A program made the position numbers and the translations under genes. From positions 62,001 through 126,000 of the forward strand of contig JASAMV010006079.1 in assembly GCA_030248065.1 (NCBI GenBank): DNA of 64,000 bases. The letters run 5' to 3'. The notes below the pieces were generated by a model that worked only from the letters and a program-made list of their open reading frames with translations, was not told the DNA's origin and made no database searches. Position 1 is the stretch's first letter. Every line of letters begins with the position of its first letter. The stretch comes from Rhynchonema sp. JSB1_4. Lineage: Eukaryota; Nematoda; Chromadorea; Monhysterida; Xyalidae. This document shows, piece by piece, positions 9,053-20,651 of this stretch.

Positions 9053-12000
9053 TCGAACTATCTGTTCTGTTGCTGGGCTCATTCATGGATTTAAGATTAA
9101 TTGTTCAGCTGAGAAGTACCACTTCTTCAGATATGTACATTTATGGAGCGTTTTTTGTACAACATGTGTGTTCCCTAGCCCGTCAGTCAGCATGTTCTTG
9201 ATCGTAAATTTAGAAATTGAGGCAACGCCACAATACTGTCCGTTTCTATACCTTGATCTTGATAGGATGGTTGAATCAGCTGCGCTCTGCATTTCCCATT
9301 GCCTCCAATAAGTGTCATTGTCTGGAGATAATTGCAGACAACGTCAAACTGGTTCATCAGAACTGTATTTGTGTTTGGTGCACATGCGTGGGGGGCACGT
9401 TGTGATCATGATACGATCATCGCAACACGTTTATACAATGCACTGTAAAATTGGGTAATTGTCGCTGTTGGTTTGAGTGCAGTGATCTGATGTTGCTGCG
9501 CGCCCATCCATTTATGTGTTGAGGCAGTTCGGACAGATTTGCTCAACCCTCTATCTGTTTGATAGATCTATCATAGGCTGGTTTTCTGGTCACGTTTCTC
9601 GGTCGATGTCCTAATTATGCGGTTAATTGGCGAAACTTTTCTTAATTTTCAAACGATCATCTGTGCATTTTGTGACTCAAATTAGATCGTGTAGAGGAAT
9701 AAAATATACGTATATGATGTATTTCTTATTTGATGATTGCAATTTTGCATGTGCGTGTTTGCAATACACATCGATTTCTGTTGAAGGAATCGTAATTACC
9801 TAACCGACCTCACTTGACTTCGCTCTTTCTGACTCTGACTTCGTATTTTTGTTACCCAAGCGTTCTGTTGCACGTGAAACAGACTTTGTGCGTATTATAT
9901 GTGGTGTGCATGTGTGCAATTATAGCGTGTTTCTATCTTGCTGCTCTCACAAAGCGCGCACAATCAATCCCGCAATTTGTGTTTCCATTATGTGCATGTG
10001 CACTGTTATTGGTGGGTGACCAGACTGTTTTCAGCTGCACTACTACATCCATCCACACATGCTCGTTGCGCGCATGTACGTTATTGTCGCTGTGACGCTG
10101 CATGTCGAATCTGCAGTTGGTGTGTTAGTATTCGGCATTATTTGCTTTGATTCGAACTCGTGTAATTTTTTGCGACCAATCGCTTGGTGGTTCACTGATG
10201 TTTGTCCACGGATACAGTAGTTGCAATGTGATCAGCATCACAGGCAGACTGACGGATCAGATTGGACCAATTTGCTAAACTCGGTTGCACACAAGACCTC
10301 CGGCCCCGGTCGACGACCTTAGCGCGGCTGCTGTCGCACGGGGTATACGTATATCGATCGCAGTGCTTTGTTCGAAAAGCAATACTCTCGCTGACCTGAG
10401 TGTATGTCGTGAAATTGCAGTTGGCGCAAGCAAGCCAGCCGCGTCAATAGTATGGCATACATCAGTTCCTATATCTATGTAGCTGCGGCGAGCGGTAGTT
10501 ATACGTCGTGGTCTAGGTGTATGTCAAGATCAGTAATCGGCAGTTGTCAGTTGTCCTTGCTCGTGTGTCCGCTGGTGGTGCCGTGCAATCTAATCGGTGG
10601 TGGTGGTCGGCTTGGTTTACGGTGCAGCTGCCGCAGTCTCTTGCACATATACAGTGTGTGTGGTGGTGTGTGTGTGTGTGTCTTGTGGCGCACAGCGCTG
10701 ACATACAAGGCGGATGCAACCCAAATCGATCGAAGCCAGGCCCAATATTGACTATAGCGCACACACATGTGGGTGCCACTGCTGTTTGGTTGGTTTAGCT
10801 GTCTCGTTCGATGGCCCTGTGCCTGCTGTACGTATTCATTCCTTGAATCGGAGCTCTGTCTCTCTCTCGCTCTCTACGACTGGCTGCTCATATTATACAT
10901 ACTTGTTGTGGTGTTGTTCACATCACGGTTGGATAGATAGATAGATGGGATGGTTGGTACTGCTCAGCCAGCGTCGGCGATGTCTTGTGTGAGTGAGTAC
11001 GGTATTATTGGATATCGCTGCTTGGTGTTGTGGTAATCGTGCGATGGGATTCGTTTTTGGCGTCCTGGAGGGACTACACACAATTCTGGGCCTGTGGGTG
11101 ATGTTTTTACAGTTGTGTTTGCATCGTCGGTGCGGTTCAGTGACGTGTTTCGAGATGTTCACCGCAAGAACTTCTGGCTGGCTTGTGTGAACATTTTCAA
11201 CATTTTGTCTCATGTCGACGCATTTGTGCCTGTGTGCAGACAGGCTGACACACAGATGTGGCCCGCGGCTGGTTGGTCCCATTGCATTTGCAATCAGAAA
11301 TTTATTGATCATCGCATCGCGGGCATCGTATGACCAGTAGCTGACTGGCGGACACACAGTAGCAATTGCAATTGTGCATTCAGTTCACATCAAGCCAGTT
11401 GTGCTCTGTGTGTCCTCGTGCTATCTGTGCCTAGCAAATGCACCCACACCAATTTCAATATGTATTCATCTCTGACTGACTGACTATATACATATCGCAC
11501 ATATATATTTATCGGATAGCAGCTATATAGCATTCGTTCGATCACGTCTGCTCTCCTCTCGCTGTGTATTTTATGTGCATCTAGACGTCGCGGTCGTACT
11601 GTATGTACATATGCGTGTATCTGACGAGCTATAGCAGACCGACGCACATTTTTATCATCAATCGGCCACAAACCAATACACAGCCCAATATTATTGGATG
11701 CTGCACAACTATGCGGCGCGCGCGCGACTGCCTCTGCCCTCTCTGTGTCTGTCTTGCATTGGCCCGACCGGCTTAGTCGGCAATATTTGTCGTGGTGCAG
11801 CTGGCGTCTGTGAACTGAATCGATTTGCAAATGCTCACAACCCAACAACAACTAAGTATGCAGAGTCCTGTTCTCAGTTCGGTTTCTCTGGTTGTTCGGT
11901 GTGTACGACATATGTATGATATTTAGTTAGCAGTTCCTTACATTTTTCACAAGGTTCGTTGGCTTTGGGACCCACACATGTACAGTATGTAGATAGGTGG

Positions 12001-13072
12001 GCAGTAGTGGCAGTTGGTCGATATTTTGTTCCTCGCAACATTTGTATATGTTTGTGTGCACACGTCGTGGCCGTGCCCTGGTCCTATCTCCGTATCTATT
12101 ATTGGTGGCCGTGATTCATTGCCTGTATTTGCCTGTCTGCTCGGTCACGCACGCTGTATACCTACGGTTGAGCCACGTATTAGTTGCCATCGCTTGTCCA
12201 GTCAATAATACCAATCTGCGATGTAGTCCGTAGGTGCCACTTTAGCTGTCTGTTCCTACACGTATGCCTTGACATACCCCCTGCACCCTGACATTTGTTT
12301 GTCCTGCAAAGTTGGGAAGCGCTGGGCTAAATCATGAGTTGAGTTTCACCTTTACGTCCCCTTGCAGTAAGCTGTCGCAACATCTACATCCCGCCAACGT
12401 GTATGATCATATCGATTTATTGTTATTTTACTGCTCTTGCTCGGACTCAGCTCGCCAGTATCAGTGCACAACCCTGCTTGTGTGCGCTATGCGCGTTTCA
12501 TAGGTTCATGACTGGCTGATGTCTCTTGTCTAGTTTTTGTTTTTACTGAGGCCCATGTTTTAGGGTGATGAGTGGCCATGGGAATTCCGCGTACCTGATA
12601 CCTTTTATCTTTTCTGCTGAGTCTTATTGCTCGTGTCGCGTGCTGACAAAGTCCAGTATTCTGTGTTCACATGTACCAGTGATGTAGTTGGTCCGAGCAA
12701 GAAAGCAGCAGCGGAGGGGCCGCACAAGAAACACACACGGACCCCGGGGGGGCAAAAAAACAAAAAAAAAAAAAAAACAAAAAAACACCAAAAACAACAA
12801 CCACTCTCTAACAAAAAACAAAACAAAAAACCACCCCCCCCCCCCCCCCCCCCCACCACATGTACACTTACCTGATTCTCAGACACACACGGACGGCTGG
12901 GTGGCTGCTGGTTGCCGGGTTGTCTGTCAACGTGTGTCGATAATCAATGTGTGCGTGCGCGATGCACCCGGTAGCAGCACAACAACAATAAAGCATATAT
13001 CGACCGACAATACAATATTGGCTAATTGTGGTTGTTGTACATATTGTTGGCAATCAAGCACTGTGAACGAGC
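9053..13072. other. Intergenic region, no supportable gene
   Basis: Between NDUFA8 and CUX1 I see a probable NDUFA8 3' UTR (AATAAA near 9699), short GT repeats (10645-10680) and a GATA repeat at 10930. A G-poor low-complexity tract lies at about 12750-12860. Open frames of 60-150 codons overlap on both strands without family resemblance. The CUX1/CASP 5' leader and promoter must lie towards the right end, but I cannot place them. Confidence 0.5.
12745..12856. repeat. Low-complexity G-run, A-rich and C-run tract
   Basis: A short G-run is followed by A-rich sequence almost free of G and T, then about 23 consecutive C. A very similar texture occurs at 27480-27935. It may be genuine simple sequence or a sequencing/assembly artefact. 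Confidence 0.6.
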
Positions 13073-16000
13073 ATGGCGGCCGCCGCCGTCAATGCCGTGC
13101 TCGACAAATGGAAGGCCATCAAACTCAAGCAACTGCAGGTCGGTTTATGTGATTTTTCACGGGCGAAATCAAACTTCGTTATGGTCCGTTCCGGTTTTTT
13201 TCCTCGGTCAATGTGACTTTTTGCGTTAGCGATATTTCGAGGTTTCTGGTGCCATTGACTTCGACGAGCTTGGAAGTTGCATTTGCGTATTCTTCGTCTG
13301 GGAATAACTTTCACGCTGGTCGAAGTTATTGGCATCACTAAATCTCGAAATGCAAGTCACGTGACCACGGCAAGACTGGACTGACCACCAAGTTTGATTT
13401 CGCCCTGTCTATGTACAATTAGGGATCCGAAGATGTCGGCTTTAGTCATGTATCGGCATTTGCCAAGTATCGGGTATCGGCATAATAGTGCCCGATACTG
13501 ATCCGTGTATACAATTGGTGCATCTGTTGTGTCTCACAGACAAACCTGGACACGTCGGCGTCGGACATCGCTGCGCGACAGGACGATTCTGAGACATCGC
13601 GCAAGAAATTAGTGGAATTGTCGCGCACATTCAAGCAAACTGCATCTGAAGATGTCCGTCGTGCGGTCGCACCGCTGATGAAGAGCTTCCAGGGCGAAAT
13701 CGACAGTCTCACAAAACGCAGTCGTGCCGCCGAGGTGGCGTTCTTGGAAGTCTATGAAAAAGTAGCCGACCTGCCTGGTACGTTCTCTCATTCTGATGAT
13801 CTTTGTAATCGTTGGTTTGTGGGCATGCTGTTCGTTTTTATTTTGCTCCGATAGATTCCAGACAACAGTACTGTGGCAACTTGGTGGTGTGTATTCACAA
13901 AGTGCTCACCGTGCTCTACTAGGGTTCTGAAATTTCAAATGTAAGTCCACTGCCAGGTGCAAGTAGTGCCAAATTAGCGACTGTGTTGCAGATCCAGTGC
14001 CAAACCTCGAGGACTGTCTTGTGTGGCAACAGAAGGCGCAACGTCTCAAAGACCTCGAGACCGAGACCGACTCTCTGCGCAAAACATTGGCACAGTACAA
14101 CAGCGAGTTTGCGGACGTGAAAAATCAGGAGGTGACCGTGCGACAGTTGAGGGAGCAAATCAAACAGTATGAGTCACAGATTGAACAACAAGTTCAGGTA
14201 TGAGTTCGGGAAATTTCATTGAATTGTTTGTGGTACGTTGCCTTGGAAAGGGCGTCAACCAGTTTATTGATCTTGATGTTTGCAGGAGCGCGTATCAGCG
14301 GGCGAGTCTGTGCTGCGTGAAACGTTCGAACAGCGGGAGCGTGAGATGCAGCACGCCGGCAACATTCTGTCGATGAAAGTGAAGGAGAGCGAACGACGTG
14401 CGGACACACTGCAGGTGCGTAGTTAATGTTATTGACTTGGTATGGATTGATTGAGTGATTTATTGTGTCGATCTGGTTTTTTCACTTTGCAGAAAGCGCT
14501 AGACGCGGCGCAACAGGAGTTGTTCACATTGCGCAACCAGCGCGACGATGCGACCGATGCGCGGGTGGATGAAATCGACATGCTGAACAGCGATCTGGAA
14601 CGGGCCAATCAACGAGCGGTTGGTCGCCCTAATGATTGTTTGTGAATGCAACTGTTGATTGGTCACATGGCTCACCGTATTTTGGCTCGTGTCAAACTTG
14701 CTGATTGGATCGCATCAGCTCTGTCGTTGTATTATGATTTTTGCGTCGATCCCTTTCGAGAATTACTGAATTTGGACCGCGATAAATATTGCTAACAGTA
14801 TTTGGAGTCAGGACTTTTACGTTGACCGAAGTTAAAAAATCCGAGAAAAAGACTCACGTGGCTAAGCCAGATCCTATCCTGTCCGATCATCAAATTTGCC
14901 GCTGTTCCTTGCAGGAGGCAGCCGAGCGTGATTCGGACGCATTGCGCACGCAGATTGCGCACATGTTGACTGAACGATCATCGACCGACAATGATGACAA
15001 CAAAGACGACGCCAACAATTCGGACAATCCGTTGTTGCAGGCTGAGTTGCGCGCAAAGGACAAACATGTGGGTCACCCAACATCAGCAGACAGACAAACA
15101 GTTTGATCGGGTATCGGGTCGGTCTGGTCCAGTCATCTGACCAATCGATTGCCGAACCGAACTGATTGAATGATGTAAACTACAAGAGTGGATCAAACCG
15201 AGCACCAACTTCGATACCGGTTTATGAGGGATGAACTGATTCTCATACTCATGTAGTTATTGACTTATGTCAGATCAGCCAACTTCTGAACGACGTCAAA
15301 CAGTTGAACACACGTGTGAGTGCGGCCGAACGCGAGCTGCAACGAACACGGGACGAATACAGCACTGAATTGGACAACAAGACTGACGCATTGACGGTTG
15401 CTGAACAGAAGCTGATGGCACAAGCCGACTACGAGGATGTGAAGAAAGAACTGAGGTACGTACTTGGGATTTGTTTGGAGGAAAAATACTTTTTTTTTAC
15501 TTATTGGTACCCTGTTGGCAATTGCATGTGATCCAATTTTGAACTTGATTCCAACAGAGTGATCAAATCGATCGAATGTGGCAGCGATGATTCGAATGTT
15601 GAGCGTTCACTCGAAGTGATGTTGTTGGAGAAGAACCGTTCGCTGCAATCAGACAATGCCAAATTGCGATTGGCCGCACGCAGCTCAGAAGGTTGGTCGC
15701 TCGCTCTATTATTATCATTGCATGATATATTGTTGCATTTGTTTGTTTGCCATTATTCATTTCATATTACATTACATTACCTCCATTCGCTTGTTTGTGA
15801 GAGTTGACACAAAGCAGACTCGATCGATTGACATTTTTATTCTGAATTGTGCACATTTTTTATGACGTACCATTTCGTCGTTTATTCACAATATTGTATT
15901 GCATGTGGCATTGACTGTTGCGTTTTGTGACTGTGTCTGTCTGTCTCTGCATCGCATGTGACGTTGTGCCAGTGACTGTAAGTAAAGGTGTGCATTACTT

Positions 16001-19000
16001 CGATCATAGTAGTAAAACCATAACCAACCAGCGAACAAACACTCACTTTTGGACGCCAAAACTAATGTTTGTTGCACGAAAACCGATTCTTTTCTCTCAT
16101 CCAAACAGCGGACAAGTTCGAAGTGGTGCGTGACCAGCCAGTTGAGCTATGTGACAAGTGATGTGCACCTTTGCTTGCAGACGACGACCGTCACACGTCA
16201 CCACCGGCGTCGCGCAGTTTGACCGCGCCCAAGCACAAACAACAACAGCAACAAGGCCGCGTTAAACGGGAGCCTGAACTGTTGCCTGATCATCAAGGCC
16301 ACAAGGCCAGTTCAGCGCTCGACTGTTTGTCAGCCAATCTGATGGAGAAGAATCGAGCGCTGGCTGAGGCCATACAGCGATTTGCTAATTCGTTCCATGA
16401 TCAGAATGGAGGGTGTGCAGCTGAGGCAATCGACGACGATGAGGTTGCGCTGGTGAGTGACATTATTGGGTGGGGTTTGAAGGCATATACCTACGGTCTA
16501 CTCCCTTTGTAGTGGTGTCATCTTTGTTTAGGAACCATTTTAGTGGGTATTTGTGTGTAAATGAGATGTAACCTTGGAAATTTGACAGAACCTAATCCAA
16601 TTGCAACTGGTCTTGATCTCACAGTAGATCAATACGGATAGTTGAATCAGCTTGGAACTTTGATCGCAGACCAATAGGGATGGGTGGATTTGGTGGGTTC
16701 GATTTCAATCCAGAATCCAACAGCGACATTGTATTGCCTTGCAGAGTGCGTTGCCATTACCGACACTGTCTGGTCCGGCAGTAACAGCTGGCAGCTCAAC
16801 AAGCGCGCACATTGAGAACCACAACCACAACAACGGGGGTGATGCGATCAGCGAATTGCACGATCGAATCCAGGTGATGGTCGATGGACTGATCACGAGC
16901 AACGACGAACTGGACACGGTCGATGTGGCTGCACAATGCAAACGACTGCTCGCAACGCATAATCTCGGACAGCGACTGTTCGCGAAGACTGTCTTGAATC
17001 AGGTCGGTGCGATTGTTGGATTGCTGTTGGGAGTTGGTCTGGAAGTTTAGTTTGAGAATTCCGCTTCATAAACTGCGAGTGAAAAAGGTAAACGAACACG
17101 CACTATGCGCATGATATGCAATTTACCATTCTTGCCCTGTTTGTTTTCCAATGAATCCGCGGTGCACTTTCAGTCACAAGGCTCGCTGAGTGAGCTGTTG
17201 TCCAAGCCTCGGCCGTGGTCGCGTCTCACCGACAAAGGTCGTGAAGCGTTCAGACGCATTCTCGCGTGGATTTCGGACGATCGAGCAATCGAATTGCTGA
17301 GATCGCTCTCAAAACGACCCCCGAGTGACAAAAGTCACAGCAGCAGTGTATCACTGGAAGGTTAGCTTTTTTCATGGGGCACCGTTTTTACATTGTTTGT
17401 TTGGTTGTAACTTTTACGGGTATTCTTGGAATCGTGTGGCCCCTGGTGCACATGGGCTTAATGATTACTTGGCGCACAGCCCAGTCCACAATACAGTCAG
17501 GTCGAAACGAGCAACCTAAAAGTCATATTGCTGTTCAATTCGTTTCGTATTCAGAAGTCAATGTGACATGTGAGTTGAACATGTGCATGTATTGTTATAT
17601 GATTCTGGATTGCAGCGCTGCCACTCCCGGAGCCTAGTACCTCTCAACCCCCACCTCTGCTTCGTTGCGGCACGGTCAGTCCGGCGTCATCGAACCGAAA
17701 TCGTGTTGACAGTCCTGTCACAATGGTGCCAACAACAACAACAGCAACACGAACAACACCGGATCGAAGACACAACAACGCTAAACAACAACAACAACGA
17801 TCGCCCAACCAACATCAACGAGTGTACGCTAGCAACGGGCTTCAGCACAGCCCAGGTGGGAGCAGAGATCAACCCTCCACTCGCAGCATCAATCGATGGC
17901 AACATGACGACATACCGAAGGAGAAAATTTTGGAGATTTACAAACGCGAATTGGCCAACATCAAGAATCAGGCTAGAGATTTGATTTGTTTCCCATTAGG
18001 TTCATTGTGCACCACATTCTCGGCGTTTGTCAAATCCTACCTAATCAAATAATTTTCTATGTTACAGGACACTTCTCTGGAGAAGTCGCTCTGTCGCAGC
18101 AGACCGGAGAAGAATCAGCGAACGCCCGAGAAGAGCTTTGCGGTTTCGCCGCCGCCAGTGTGGGATGATCAAAGACGATCTTCGGTGAGCATTCAACAAC
18201 CATTCGGTTAAAAAGTGCACAAATGGGCTACTTTATGGTATTATCTTTGCAGCTGGAACGTTTGTCGCCAGCGAATCTGAGCAACGGAATGCGTCGAGTG
18301 TCTAGCGATTTCGGCAAATCTCCATCTACAGCGGCCAGCCGCTACAATCTGCCGGAGATCACGCAGGAGCAGTTCCAAAAGTGCGCGCTGGGTTTTCTCG
18401 ATTATTTGAACGCGTTTTTTTCATCTGGTTTTGTAATTTGACCCAGTCTTGTGTTTCAGATATCCGTACATCGACACCGAAAAGCTGTGCGTCGAAGTGA
18501 AAGACTTTTTGTCGGTGAATTCCATCAGCCAACGATTGTTCGGCGAACAAGTGCTCGGACTGTCGCAAGGTTGGTGTGGCATGAGATGTTTCGTTTGCTA
18601 TCCGGCACCATGGCCGTTAGGAAACGCGTTTTTGCATTTGGAACTTTAGTGGTTTATATGAACGAAGCGCTTGGCACCGACAGTTTGTCAAATAGCGCCC
18701 TGGGGATCTTAGCAGTACAGTAATGTACTGTGTCGCTCACAAAAAACGGCCGTCTTACGTAGCTCTAAACCAGGTTCTTTCGAACATGACGAAAAATGTG
18801 AGTCCCGAGCCCAGGTCCATGTGATACTTGAAGCGAAGAAATTATCCTGCACAATTCATTATTATTTTCATCATTATACACCGACAGGTTCGGTGAGTGA
18901 CCTGCTTGCAAGACCCAAACAATGGCCGCATCTGACCACCAAGGGTCGCGAACCATTCATTCGAATGCAAGAATTCATGTCCGACCCAGCTGCCATCGAC

Positions 19001-20651
19001 GCCATGCAACAACAGGTCAAACAGAAGGTGGCTGCACTCGCTACTGGTGCCACTTTCAGCGTTGGTACGTCGTGCTGTTTTGTCACAGCTCACACATACA
19101 GCGTTGTGTATTTACCATTTATAACCAAGATAAATTTAATATTGCTAAGATAATGCCGCCAATTGTAATCGTGCAGGTGATGTGACAGCAACGGATCTGA
19201 GCACGACAACCCCGCTATCGACGACTTCGTCAACGCCGAGCAGCACCCCCAAGTCAGGTCGACATTCGCAGTCCAACAAACCGACAACGTCAACCAGCGA
19301 TGTTCAGTCAATCAGCATGGCGGCGGCGTTGGCCAACGAACAACTGGCCGTCGATGAGGAAGAATATGACACTATCGATATCGCCTTGAAAATCAGGGAA
19401 TTGTTGCAGACACACGCCATTGGACAGAAGGTGAATGAATTGATTGATTTGTGTGATGCGACATGCTCGTGTTCGTTAGCAACATTCCCACCTACGCACA
19501 TACAGGTGTTCGGCGAGGCGGTGTTGGGCGTGAGTCAAGGCACGGTGAGTGACCTGCTGTCGAAGGCCAAGCCGTGGTCACAACTGAGTGCACGTGGACG
19601 GGAGCCGTATGTGAAGATGCAGCTGTGGCTCGACAACCCGGACAAATTGGCTGTGTTTGGCAAAACGGGCAACGGTGAAACATCGAGGTGCACTGTGCTG
19701 CCGGGCACCACGTCGCTCAAACGACACGCTCCCGTGCCACCAATGAGTGAGGGCACACCGCCGGCGAAGAAACATGTGGTCAGTTGGGGCAGCGGATTTC
19801 AGAAATTTTTGGAATTGAAACTGTTTGGTAATTTTCGTGATCAAAACTTTGCTGGAACGATCGGCTGAGAACGGGAGCTTTGATCTTGTGCCCGCACTGT
19901 TTCCACATGCCTAATGAATAATTCGTTGCAGTACCGATCAATTATTTTTCATCGTTTGCAGCGCACGGTAGTCAGCGAGGAGCAGAAACGCGCGATGCGC
20001 TACATTTTCGCGCACGAGCCGTATCCGTCGGCGAAGATGTTGGACCAAATCGGTCAACAGATCGGACTGAGCACCCGAGCGGTCACCAATTGGTTCTACA
20101 ATCAGCGTTGTCGTCAGAAACCGCCGGACGGCATCAGCTTCAAGGATCGCAACAACGACAAACAGCGACTGCAGCCAAATCTGCTTGATGTACAACAGCA
20201 ATTGCGACCGATGTCACCCGATCTGCAGCTGATGTATCCGAGCTTGCTGTCCGTCTTTGACACGGACTCGAATCGACGACAACTGACCGTCAACAACAAT
20301 CACGTCGACTACGACTATGATGAGGACGAGGAATGTTTGAATGAGACCATGCAGCTGAACGCCAGTCTGGCACCGGCCTGGCAGGCCTTGTTCGGCGGCG
20401 GTGGTGGTGGTGGCACGGCCTTGCAGGATCAGGCAACGCTGCTCAAACACGACAACAACAACGATGTGGTGATGGGGGCCACGCAGCGGAGTCTGACTGA
20501 TTTGTTGCAATCGTTCGGCGTTGCGACCGCCGACGACACAGACCAGGGCAGTGGCGTGGATGAGCCTGCTGTTCGTGTGCCCAATCCGGCGCCACCCAAG
20601 ATCAAGTCACTCGAGGCCAAAATCATGCAGTTGAGAGCCGCGCAGCATTAA
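13073..20651 (+). CDS. CUX1: CUX1/Cut homeodomain transcription factor (19 exons)
   Basis: Sequence-specific nuclear DNA-binding protein of the CUT class. Exons: 13073-13138, 13540-13777, 13992-14197, 14286-14414, 14493-14618, 14915-15067, 15274-15455, 15558-15691, 16181-16452, 16745-17002, 17174-17360, 17616-17971, 18068-18184, 18253-18380, 18460-18569, 18888-19064, 19177-19430, 19506-19778 and 19962-20651. All phases agree, and the sum is 1,352 codons with the stop. The first eight exons are the CASP-type coiled coil (motifs such as LMKSFQGEIDSL, DLERANQRA and LEKNRSLQS). Three CUT repeats and a homeodomain follow, then a low-complexity acidic tail. Exon 12 is followed by a GC-AG intron. 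The start is the first ATG of the exon, matching the family's short first exon. The first eight exons are shared with CASP. Confidence 0.95.

Noticed and set aside
9814..12503. Many 60-150 codon frames between NDUFA8 and CUX1
   Set aside because: They overlap on both strands, show no family resemblance and no consistent splice-bounded frame.
12688..13152. A 154-codon plus-strand frame overlapping the CUX1 start
   Set aside because: It crosses low-complexity DNA in a different frame from the well-supported MAAAAVNAVLDKW start.
16111..16127. A possible 17-bp micro-exon between CUX1 exons 8 and 9
   Set aside because: Exon 8 joins exon 9 (16181) directly in the right phase, so the micro-exon is unnecessary.
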